Shown here: positions 10,939-21,365 of the stretch, in pieces
Layout of the letters: every line of letters begins with the position of its first letter
Numbering within the stretch: position 1 is the stretch's first letter
Assembly: GCA_964017195.1 (NCBI GenBank)
Contig: OZ024887.1
Span: forward strand, 64,085,811 to 64,149,810
DNA: 64,000 nt
Direction: 5' to 3'
Origin: Siderastrea radians
Taxonomy: Eukaryota; Cnidaria; Anthozoa; Scleractinia; Rhizangiidae
Notes under the pieces: model-generated
Told to the model about the DNA's origin: nothing
The model's database searches: none
Seen by the model: the letters and a program-made list of their open reading frames with translations, nothing else
Translations under genes and position numbers: made by a program

Positions 10939-13900
10939 TTAGAAAGACAAAACACCCACAAACAAAGTCAGAATAGCAAAAGCCACAACACGTGACCCCG
11001 CCTCACTCGCTGCATTTGTGGTTGGTGTTGGTGTTGGTGCTGGTGTTGGTGATGATGTTGGTGCTGGTGTTGGTGATGGTGTTGGTCCAGTGGTGGACTT
11101 GCTTGTTGTAGATGAAGGGTAAGACATCATTGAAGTGGAAAGCATCATCGTGGTTGTGGACGGTTGCATTGCCGCGGACATTGCTATCATGATCAGGTTG
11201 TGCTTGCCGGATATTAGCTTTCTGTCACCATTGGCATGTTTGCCATTCAGTTTTGCCCCTGCCACATCTGCATCCGTGTTGCTATTAAAAGCCCACATAA
11301 TATAAACTGTAGTGTCATTCTGCAAGTTAAAAGAGAAAACAAAAAGATAAAGACCTTGGAATTTTGTCCCTCACTTACCATGAAAAAAGAAGCCAATCAA
11401 AAGATTGGGAACCTTGAAGTTTTGACGCTATTCCCCGGGTATATTTCATTGTACTTTTTCACTTTAAAGGGGACGAGCCGAAGAAATGGCCAAGTGGGAT
11501 GGTACATAACGATTATCGTTTTTCTAGATTAACAATAAGAAGTCCAAACAGTGTTAATTTCAAGATATGACATGAAGCGCATACGCGAGAGGAAGTTAGG
11601 TAGAATTCGAATATTTATGTGAAAATTTAAAGGATTGATAAAAATTTATAAATTGTCAGTAAAGCACGATGGGCATTGGAAAAAATGAGTGAAATGTAGA
11701 AAGCACAAGCCGCCAGAGTTCGGCTGACGAATGAATATCATATATGGTTTTGTCTCTTATACTTTTACATTATATCATGATTAATAATTTTTACTTAAAC
11801 AAACACTAAACTAAACTTGCTATAAACGCTTTCATTCAGATCTCACTGTTCACGACTTTGGCATAGCCTTCAGGCAGGCTACCTTAGTACGTTATTCGCG
11901 CCAGTAGCACAAGCTACGATTTTCACTGATCAAAATCCCTCTTAGAACCATCTTTTTATTCTAAAATGTTCTAAGCTAGCTCTCTTCCAACCCAAGTTCC
12001 AAGTTTTGCCGGCTTAATAAGCAACGAACCTCGCAAACAATAAAGTCAATATTCAAGCTCAATGCACTGTTGCACGTGTTATCGTCAAATACATGACATG
12101 TACAAATCACTTTAAATTTAAACTCTCGGCTATCCGCTATAAGCAGCTTTTACGAGGGCTTTGACCGTTTAAATTTAATTTTTAAAAGTTATGTGCGTTA
12201 ATCAGGCTACAAAAGGCAATTCTGTGAACGGCTTGCCGGGTAAAGTGTTTTTGCTGAAATATTTAATTTTTTTTTTTGTATGTGCAAGGCACTCATTCAT
12301 TGTTTCTTATTATAAATTACGTGACAAGGAACCATTTGACATACATAAGCTATACACTAACAGAAGCAAAAGATTTTTGCATGTAAACACTGCAAAACGG
12401 AAGCGCAGCCACAAGGACAAAAATTCCAAAGGCAGGTTTTTGTGCAGTGCAAAAGGTTCGAGTTTCAGGTTTAGGCATTTTAAGTTAACATTATCAGTCA
12501 GTTTTGTTGTAGTTCAAGATAGCGCTCACAGAGAAGAACTTTGTTTTGGAACCTCTGCTTTAACCTACTCGCTGCTTGTCTCACCTTAAATTGAACATCT
12601 TTGGCAGTGTCTCCTGTCATGGCAGCCCTATAGAACTCCACATTGGTATATCCGTCAGCTTCAGTGGCTGTTGTCAGGTTCAAGTTTTGTGTTGCATCTT
12701 TATCTGGTGCTCCCGCACTGGCGCTCCAATAATCCTGTCAGTAAAACCAAAGAACACTTTATTCAGTTTAAAGAAATATTAGAGTGAATGTTAGAATGTC
12801 ACTGGCTCTAGCGAGTGAGAAATGTGCTGGTAGGAAAGGTACGTCAGCCGGCGAGATTAAAAAAATCCGCCAAGTCATACAACAAAACAGCTAGGATCAC
12901 TTGAAACATTTTCGATTTTGTCGAGCAAAAATTGAAGCATTTGATTGGATGCCGGGTCAAGTTTCAATACGTAAAATATTTCTACTGAGTGATCGAATGG
13001 ATTTTACCAATGTTTTATATATATTCAAATTCTATCATGATTGCGACTATTTCTGGACAAAATTTCAGATTTGTCGAAGGACGTCCCTTTTAAGCTTATT
13101 CCAAGAAGGGACCACAGGGTCCAGAGGAGTTAAATTGTACGCAAGAATTATCCTTCGTACCTCTTACCATATAAAATACATAACCGTCATTTGATCAATA
13201 AATTTGCCCAATGCAACCTTTGTGAATCCAATTTGAACGGCTTTCTTCTCTTTCCATACGCTGTATTTCTCGATCTCGATCTCGCTTAGTACGCCATATC
13301 GTCCTCCATATTGAAAATTGCTATTAACCGCAGACCATTCTTCCGCGGTCGCCTAACACGTTGCCCGAAGGGCAACGGCTTTTCTTCGTAAAGCGAAGCT
13401 TTCCGAATTTGACCTGCGGTAACAATATAGGTAACGTGAGTAACGCAAGTTCGCAGCAAATTATGTCGGTTGTCTTTCTCCAGGAAAACTAAACGTTCTG
13501 CTCGAACTTCGCTCCTCTGGACCCTGTGAAGGGACTTGAAGTTTGTGGAGGTTTGTCGTGCATAACATAAGCTGCATGCAGAAATTCCTTGATCAACCTA
13601 TGTTCCAGAGGGCGCATAAGAAACCCTTGCGGAAAACCGTCCGAATTCCTGCCGTGCATGCGCAAAATTCGTCATACGCTTTCTGACTTCCATGTTTTTC
13701 ACGCGGTTTAGGACAGAGGTTCCGTCAGGAGCATAGGGCGACCAAGAAACTGAGTTGATTTCAGCGTAGTGTAAACCCAAATATACCACATTCTTGGAGT
13801 TGCATTGCGAGCACAGCGTTTTTCTCCTGCAACTAGCGTTGACTAAAATTATCTTGCATGCCGACTAGCACTTTGTATCAAGCAACTGGCGAGCTGCAAG

Positions 13901-14279
13901 CTAATTAACCAACAGCCACTACCAACTTGCTTGCACGGCACCTAAATAAAGCATAAAACTATAAATACATTTCTAATAAACTTACGGCAAGATATTTCAC
14001 GCCAGCTGAGGTGACCCCGCCAACAGCAATATCATAATTCTTCATGCCACCACCATTGCCAGGGTCGGTGGAAAAACCCACAGCGCACCAGCCAGTTCCT
14101 TTGCATTTCATTTTGAACATCAGCTTGTACTCCATGTTGTTGTACGTCCATTTTAGCTCGAATTTGCCATCATCGGAATTGACGCTGGCGTAATTCACTG
14201 CATTAACTTCAAGAACAGCAATTGAAAGCAAGGGCAGGGCTTGTATAAAGAAAGCGTAGGTTTGGCTCGAGTACGCCAT
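10939..14279 (-). CDS. DOMON-domain secreted, probably GPI-anchored protein, copy C (intact)
   Basis: Exons 14279-13986, 12734-12585 and 11319-10939 are all joined in phase 0 and give 274 residues. The start is the conserved ATG before the signal peptide (SSQTYAFFIQALPLL). Exons 1 and 2 encode nearly the same DOMON core as copy B, including CKGTGWCAVGFSTDPG, DYWSASAG and MWAFN. Exon 3 differs: its linker (about residues 200-249) is longer and mucin-like, with Pro-Thr runs (PTPSPTPAPT), and would be heavily O-glycosylated if expressed. The C-terminal hydrophobic tail is conserved, consistent with GPI anchoring. Intron 1 carries a hAT-like insertion absent from the other copies, and the upstream region is inverted relative to B and D. 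Whether it is expressed cannot be told from sequence. Confidence 0.8.
13113..13527. mobile_element. hAT-like non-autonomous element in intron 1 of copy C
   Basis: The element is 415 bp with ends ACAGGGTCCAGAGGAG and CTCCTCTGGACCCTGT. It is flanked by a perfect 8-bp duplication GAAGGGAC (13105-13112 and 13528-13535). Copy D has the uninterrupted site at 23893-23900, and copy B lacks the element too. An 8-bp duplication with a CAGGG-type inverted repeat fits the hAT superfamily. The interior has no transposase and includes GTTGCCCGAAGGGCAAC, a small perfect hairpin. Confidence 0.85.
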
Positions 14280-14394
14280 GGGTGTATCTTTCTGTTCAAC
14301 CCCAGAACAATAGCTCTGTGCTGAGTTTGAACAACTGTGCAGTGGATGCAATGACGTAGGGGCGCTTAATAAACTAACGGCATTTAATTAAAAA

Positions 14395-14484
14395 CCGTTC
14401 TACACGTCGCATAACCCGAGTAAGTTCTTATTGGTTGGGTAACAGCTTAAGATCAGTTTATATAACTTGGGTTTGAATCATTTT

Positions 14485-14530
<46 letters not shown>

Positions 14531-15345
14531 TTTATCACTTATAGTGCGCATATAACAATTGTGACGCTTTATAATAAAAGATAAAATGTCCCACTTTGTG
14601 CTCACATAACCTGATACAAACACTCATGAGAATTCGAAAGTATTTAAGTGTTACGTAACTCTCCCCTGTGGCTATGTTGAAATGACTTTCGAATTCTCCC
14701 AAGCCTCTTTGTCCTTGTATCGGCTTATGTATAAGGAAGTACACTATTTGTTAGTTCAAATTGTTACTTCTTTGGCGTTTCTTTTTTTAACCTTACTGAG
14801 TTAACCCTTATTTGAAATATCCGACGATTGGAACGAAATTCTGTGCAACATGATGTTGGGTATACAGTTATGGAAACAAAAAGATTGCATGACTTTAATT
14901 GCTCATTATAAAAGGTAAGGCTTTAGAATATTTTAAGACTACATTCGTATCTAAACAAAGCACTCGTGGTACTATGGAAGAGTGACGGGCCAATACAAGG
15001 GATATTGTCACCTGAACGCCAATATCTTTAAAACAACGTAAAGTTGATTAATGATGTAAGCCACAAGAGTCTTAAAATATTTAAAGGAAAAAAATTTAAC
15101 CCTCTCCAAGGGTAACTAGGTAAAAAGTGAATTTTGTTTACAAAATATGAAAAAGCGATCATCGCCACAGAAAAGTACGGCTCATTTCAGTTGAATGGTC
15201 GCACTCTAGGATTTCATTAACAGACTTACTCAAAAGTTCTCAAACGTTTATTTGACACTTGACAAAACAAGAGACGAAAATAACTTTAGGCGTACGGTAA
15301 TTTTTCGAAAAGCAAATATCGCTCCCAGCATGTTATTGTCAAATG
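14395..15345. other. inverted segment upstream of DOMON copy C
   Basis: In copies B (8160-9010) and D (24955-25750) the order away from the gene is: GCGATA-TTGC motif, GTCAAGCGTCAAATAAAC, minisatellite, AAGCCGATACAA, and in B finally ACCCAACCAATCAGAA. In copy C the same markers occur in reverse order and as reverse complements: ATTGGTTGGGTAACAG near 14434, TTGTATCGGCTTATG near 14715, GTTTATTTGACACTTGAC near 15245, GCAAATATCGC near 15313. Sequence on both sides (exon 1; AAAATGCCCGCGAGCACGTC near 15373) is in normal orientation, so this is a local inversion of about 0.95 kb. An (AAT)n tract lies inside. Confidence 0.8.
14489..14531. repeat. (AAT)n microsatellite
   Basis: About fourteen AAT units inside the inverted segment; absent from the equivalent place in copy B. 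Confidence 0.9.
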
Positions 15346-17440
15346 CAAATTTAGCCAGCACCAAGCGTAGGAAAATGCCCGCGAGCACGTCACAGGTGGT
15401 TTCGGTTTTCTGAATAAATGATAAGGTGGCACGAGTTTTTGTGACCAACCACAGGGGCTTCTAGTAAAACAAAACCAGTGGAAACGTGAATAATTTTGTA
15501 CAATCAAGTGAAAATCGCTCTAATAAACTATAAAAGAACAAGGAAAGCGATTTTTGTGGAAGCTTAAAATAGTTTACGAACGGCTAAAGTTTTTGAAGAT
15601 GCTTAACTGTACAGTCATGTAAATCGTGACTGTAGCCAACTTCCGCTTCCAAACCCCTCCTCTCTTTACCACAGGAAACAGACCTAGACGACTACAATGC
15701 CTTTTTCATTTAAATGTTAGACTCCATCTTGAGGTTAACATCATTAATCAACCTTTTCAACTTTCTCGTGGCATTTGATATTGGCGTTTGCTTCTTTTAC
15801 CGTCTATGAGCTGCTCGAGGTACTTATAAATCCAGTTCACCTGAGTACATTTTATTTAACTCAGTCTTTTCTCCGGTCGCCGATTAACTACATCCATATT
15901 ATATACGCGTGAGAAAAGGCAAATGAAACTTTGGTTTCTTCGTCGCCAGGGGAGGATGGGAAAGAATCCTGGTTGGATAAAAGTGTGCAGCCTTGGCGGG
16001 TGGGGGGGGGGGGAGGGAAAGTCTTGCGATGTAGTAGCTTTAATTTCATCAGTCAGGCAGTTGGTGACAACATGCAGTCGGCCAAACAACAGAGAAGTAA
16101 GCTCCATGCCTAAACTTTAAACGCAGCTGCTGAACATAGGGGCCTTTGAAACTGGAAGCCTAGGAGAACTCCTGCGTTACTGGATGCCAAAACTTACAGC
16201 GGGGACAAACGAGATATGATATGAATAACCTTAAAGTCACGCGATTGTTTCAGAGTTTCCACAACCGTTTCCTCGTTTTCTTCACAACGCCAAAGAAGTA
16301 ACAAAGTTTAGGCAATGGTGCGTTTGCTTACACTTAGGCCTATATACAAGTAGGAGAGGTTTTTGGGAAAATTCCAAAGTTCATGTCAACACAGCCTTAT
16401 GAGAGGGTGTGCAAAATGATCAATTAAACACTTTCCAAATTCTCACAAACTATAATTGCGAGTTAACATTCTGAGGTTATGTGAGCACAAAGTACTTGTC
16501 GAGAATATACTTGAACCAAGAGATTTCGGTTGTGCACCTATGATACAATAATACATTTCTTTATGCCTTTTTATTACCATTACTTGAAATCGCGTTAGAA
16601 AATTTCTGTCGCCCAAGTAAAACGCTTGGACACCATCTTGAAATGTGCGAGTGATGATAATTGGGAGTCGTCACACATCAAGAGTAACGCCGCAGAATTT
16701 TAGCGGAGCACCACTGCCAAGCAAATTTGGTAACCTATCGATCCGTCATCGATCCGAGAAATTTTGACGGGGGAGGAAAATGCCATCTTTTCTTGGCGGG
16801 AAATGACGCGTGTTTTTGGGCAACCGGCGCTTTTCTTGGCGGGAAATCGCATGGCGACCGTCGCTTTTGAAAAAGAGGTGTTTTGAAAAGCTTTTCAAAT
16901 AGCTTGTTTACCAAAATGATTGTTCGACAGTACTGAGGTTTTAAACTTGAGAAAAAACATCTAATATCTATAAATAGAAAGAAAAAGTTCAAAAGAATAC
17001 TCAGTTGTCTTTTTGGTGGAAGGCGAAAAGTTCAAGTTACGAAGTCTGCGTTCGAATTTCATGTTTGTTTTCTTCACGGCGGATAGCTTGTCTTGTTCTG
17101 AAACAACCGAGTAAGTGGAGTTTTAAATACGGTTTAAGGGGCATGATTTTGAGTGTTACGGTCAAAGAAATTACGTTCTGAAATGGAAATTTAATTTATG
17201 TCATTAGAAATGTGTCATTTACTTTTTTCTTCAAAAATTATTAGAAAACGCGCTCAGATTTGTGACAGATGTACTCTTGAATATTTTGCCATGCTCAGCC
17301 GATTTCACTCGCGTGGACGGACCCACGATGCTGGACGCGGATTACATTTAAGTATAAACTTAAACTTTTTGAATACGCTTTTGTGTTTGTGTATACATAA
17401 CAGTAGGTCGAGTCAAAGCACAGTCGCAAGACAACAGCAC
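15346..17440. repeat. duplicated upstream flank of copy C; no gene
   Basis: 15360-15900 is collinear with 25820-26420 upstream of copy D (AAAATGCCCGCGAGCACGTC, CGATTT-TTGTG, CAAACCCCTCCTCTCTTTAC). 16230-16700 resembles 3030-3480 upstream of fragment A (CTCGTTTTCTTCACAACGCC, TTGGGAGTCGTCACA). No coding exon recognised; small ORFs are not conserved between paralogues. Confidence 0.55.
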
Positions 17441-17441
17441 A

Positions 17442-17965
17442 AGCAGTTGTCGGTTTAAAGCTATTTTATCCGAAAAGCTTCCGAAAACACTTTTGTGCGT
17501 TCCTCAAAGCGCCTAACTTTATATAAGCTTACTTCGCGGCCGCAAAACTTATGCCATAATTTAAAGTGTGTTTGGTGTTGTTTGTTTTCAATCTTGATGG
17601 TCTCTAGTTAGAGAACGAAATATAAAAGTTATTTAAGAAAATATAAGCGAAGCAGTTGTCGGTTAACAGCTATTTTATCCGCGAAAAGCTTCCAAAAACA
17701 GTTCTGTACATTTCTAAAAGCGCTCGAATTCGCAATTCGCAGCCATAAAACTTATGCCATAGGGTTAAGCATGCTTGGTGTTTGTTTGTTTTCAATCTCG
17801 ATGGTCTCAAGTTAGAGAACGAAATATAAAAGTTACTTTTAAGTAATTTACTTTACTTAAAAGTAACTATAAACGAAGCAGTTTTGGGTCTAAAGCTATT
17901 TTATCCGGTAAGTGATGTGTTCCTCAAAGTGCTCGAATTTCTTCGCGGCCGCTAAAACCTACGCG
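17442..17965. repeat. tandem repeat, about 2.5 units of 209-226 bp
   Basis: Units start AGCAGTTGTCGGTT at 17442 and 17651, and AGCAGTTTTGGGTC at 17877. Each contains AAGCTATTTTATCCG or a variant, and the two full units also share AAAACTTATGCCAT and GAGAACGAAATATAAAAGTT. The third unit is truncated. No coding potential. Confidence 0.85.
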
Positions 17966-18759
17966 ACATTTCTACGATAATTTTATTACAGGTGCTTCGA
18001 AGCTCCTCAAATCCTTTCTTTCCGGTAATCCCAGTAAAATGCCGGTGAAATGCCACTACAACTTTTTGACTAGACTAATAGTGGCAGTTCATGTTATTTG
18101 CTAACATCCGAACGCGATGAAGATAACCCATTTACTTCAGACCGAATAAGTTTTATTTTGTTGTTGTAAATGAGCGCCGTTTCAAGGTCCTTCAAACGAA
18201 TAGCCAATAATTCAAGGAGATTTGAAAAGCCTTGACATTTAAATGACAGGTTATGGAAACATTGCAAAAACCAAGCAAGACGGCTCGTGAGTAAAATATA
18301 TGTTCAGTTTGATGCCCGAAAAAAAAAATTCAAGCTGTGCTCAGCCTCTAGAATGACCTTTCGAGCTTGGTTTTAGAGAACAGATCCCCAAAATATTGGA
18401 GGACAATTCGGAACACTCTCGGGCTTTTTGAGAAAAACTTTTCGAAAGCGCCGGAAAGAGCTAAAATAAACCCCGAAATATATTTCGGATCGAAAAGTTT
18501 CAGGACAAGTTTTGAGAAACGAACACCAGTTTATTCCTTGGCGGCGGCTCCGCTTTTTGGCTTGGCTAAATCTATATATTATTTATGTGTTACGGCGGAG
18601 AAAAAGCAACAACAACATTCCATGACTCGACCCAGGTTAGGTTCACACCCAGTTCTTTCCCCAAAGTTTGCTGTAGGAGAAAAATCCAGTGGGTTTTAAA
18701 TGCCTTCCACAAAATACAAGTTATCTAAGCTGGGGTTAATTTTTATTGAGTAAACAGAA

Positions 18760-19025
18760 ACCTTGACGAGAGTGTGGAGTAAAATTTCTTGTCTGAAGAA
18801 ACAATTCAACACACGATCCAGAGACCAGGGGTGAGATTTTGAAGCCCTCCTAAGTTAAGATGCATCCCAAGTGTTGTTTTTTAACAACAGCCTATCGTTA
18901 TTCCAGCAAATATAGGCTATTGTTAAGAAGCAATGCTTAGGATACATCTTAACTTAGGAGAGCTTCGTGAATCTAGCCCCAGATCTTGAACCACCGACTA
19001 GACAACGCATCTTGCTGAATTGACC
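18760..19025 (-). repeat. SINE remnant interrupted by a MITE (copy C flank)
   Basis: This is the paralogue of the SINE remnant at 4500-4640 and related to 58860-59152. It is split by the 141-bp MITE at 18839-18979; the two halves join cleanly at ...GACCAG / ATCTTGAACC. Confidence 0.65.
18839..18979. mobile_element. CAG-TSD MITE, copy 1 (PIF/Harbinger-like)
   Basis: The 141-bp foldback has ends GGGTGAGATTTTGAAGC and GCTTCGTGAATCTAGCCC. Its arms share CTCCTAAGTTAAGATG and CATCTTAACTTAGGAG, and it is flanked by CAG on both sides (18836-18838 and 18980-18982). The paralogous SINE at 4599-4601 has a single CAG, giving an empty site. Three-base CWG or TWA duplications are characteristic of PIF/Harbinger elements. 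A second copy is at 33448-33593. Confidence 0.8.
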
Positions 19026-19389
19026 TTTTCAGCAATATGGCGGCCACAGTGATTTTGTCCCGTGCATAATGTGCATCATGACTACAAAAATCAACCAATA
19101 TTAATGAGCATTATAATAATGAGCTACCCACGAGGGAAAAACCAATATGTCTACTGTATCGCAAAATTATTTAATTCATCTTGAAACCGTACTCCATGTA
19201 AATGTGATGTGATGTGATTTAAAGTTTTAAAAATTTTTAAAAGCTAATCGACGCTGGAATTGAAGGAAACCCACGGATAGGCCACAGATAATGGTTCAGT
19301 TTTGTTAAAATCACTCGAAGAAAACTCGGTGGACCAGAAAAGCTCAGTTTTGACCCCAAAACCAGCCTCGTACCCAGGTACTAGTTTTT

Positions 19390-20820
19390 TTTACGAGAGC
19401 GAAGGGCCACGGGAAGGCTTCACAGTGATTGCAAAGCATAAAGGAAAGGCTCAACGAAAATCGTCTCTCCCGTGACTCCTTGCGCCCCTTTAGAGTCTCG
19501 TGCAAAAAGGGCTGATTTAATTGCCAGTCCTCTCTGTGCTATCTTCAATCAGTCTATCATTTCTGGCGTCTTTCCTGATGAATGGAAATTATCTAAAGTT
19601 ATCCCTTTGTTAAAACAGGGCGAACGATCTGATTTAAATAACTATTGTCCCATCTCGATCGCGATTGTTCCAGTCGTAGCTAAAGTTTTTGAGAGAATCA
19701 TTTACGACCGACTCAATAGTTATCTTACTGAAAATAATTTAATATCGAGTTGTCAATCTGGCTTCAGATCTCTTCATTCTACTACTACTACATTGCTTGA
19801 AGCTACGGATAACTGGGCATATAACATAGATCAAGGCAATGTAAATGCAGCTGTATTCTGAGACCCAAAGAAGGCTTTGGACACCGTCGATCACGATATT
19901 CTTTTGTCGGAATTGAAATCTTACGGTGTTGACGGTATTTCCCGTAATTGGTTTAAATCTTACTTAGATTGTCAAAAACAACGATGTTTTGTAAATGGTT
20001 CCCTCTCCATTTGTCGGCTATTTACTTGCGGTTTTCCTCAGGGAACAATACTAGGTCCGCTCCTATTCGTAATTTATATTAATGATTTACCCATAGTTAG
20101 TTGTCTACAGTTAGTTGTCTACAGAATTCTCAACCACGAGTGTACGCCGATGATACGCACTTGGCCTTTGCTGATAATACAGTTTCCAGCATGCATTGAC
20201 AGAATCTAAATGAAGACCTTTCTAGAGTTAACTAGTATTAGCTTACTGCAAATAAGATCACTCTTAACTGCATCTAAAACTGATCATGAGTTTATATTGT
20301 TTGGATCAAGGCAAAGGCTATTAAGTACATTTGATAGTTCACCTTCACTCGAAATTGATGTGGCACCTATAAGTCAAGTGACTTTTACTAAATCACTTGG
20401 TGTTTACATTGCCCAAAATGTTCACGTCGATAATTTGTGTAAAAAGATTGCTGCTAGCATCGGAGTGCTAAAGCGTTCTAGAGCTTTTGTTCCATTTGAA
20501 ACCCTTCAAACTATGTATACGTCTTTAGTTCAGCCACACTTCGATTGCTGTAACAAAACTCTGTCTATCAAAATCGTCCAGCGGACATTCTTTTAAATGA
20601 CACCAATGCTGACTCTATTATCGATAAACTTGGGTGGAGAAAACTTGACACGCAAAGACAAATTAATAAAGCTACAATGTAGATATTAATCATTTTGGAA
20701 TAGCCTTCCTGTTGAGCTGCGGCAGGCTAACTCTTGGCGACCGTGATTAAATTCATTCCTTCCTTCCTTCCTTCCTTCCTTCCTTCCTTCCTTCATTCAT
20801 TCATTCATTCATTCATTCAA
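19390..20820 (+). mobile_element. 5'-truncated, decayed non-LTR retrotransposon (reverse transcriptase)
   Basis: The plus strand from 19472 to about 20600 encodes a jockey/CR1-type reverse transcriptase in broken frames. Frame 2 has the WKLSKVIPLLKQG and NNYCPISI motifs and the QSGFRSLHST block; an in-frame TGA interrupts the first catalytic block just before [20 protein letters not shown] at 19859. [20 protein letters not shown] follows, then a 15-bp direct duplication (TAGTTGTCTACAGT) shifts the frame. The YADD catalytic motif survives at about 20143 in another frame. The C-terminal KSLGVYIAQNVHVDNLCKKI region is at 20395-20455. The 3' end runs into a (TTCC)n/(ATTC)n tail. The paralogous flank of copy A/B (about 5110-5330) lacks it. 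Confidence 0.85.
20757..20819. repeat. (TTCC)n then (ATTC)n microsatellite tail
   Basis: About nine TTCC units followed by about six ATTC units directly at the 3' end of the retrotransposon fragment; microsatellite-like tails are common at CR1/L2-type LINE 3' ends. Confidence 0.85.
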
Positions 20821-20969
20821 ACCGCATGGGTACGAGGCAGCGGCTAAACCGTAGAAACACCCATGAGGTAGCCCCTCCCATTTGAGACTCTTTTTGCTCA
20901 ACTAAAAATTGGATTTCATTATGACCCGGGGAAACACAAACATTTACGGATTCTGTTGCCTAGAAAGTT

Positions 20970-20975
20970 TTTATT
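20970..20975 (-). terminator. candidate polyadenylation signal of DOMON copy D
   Basis: AATAAA on the minus strand, in the same context as 5412-5417 below copy B. Confidence 0.3.
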
Positions 20976-21365
20976 TAAAATTTCGCATTAAATTCATATT
21001 ATTTACTTAATTTATTTAGTTTTGCATTTTACGTTAACCTATTTTAGCTTCTACCTTAGCTATATTTAGTTCCAATGTTACATCACTATACCGGATCAGA
21101 AAACCCATAAAAAACAAAAGACTATTCCACTCGCCCCTTTCCCCTTTTTAATTTCTCCGTCCCGGGTTTTTCTGAACAAAAGTGAAGGCCACTGAAGAAA
21201 CTGTCCGAGAAAAGGAAATCGGAGAGCAGTGGAATATTTGGCGGTAATGTATCAGCTAAGCGTTCAAGATAGTTTTAAAACTTGGCTTATTGGCTTATGA
21301 CGCTATTCTGTAGCTTACAATTTAATTTGGACGGCACTTATCATGTAAACAAAAATAGTGTCCTC

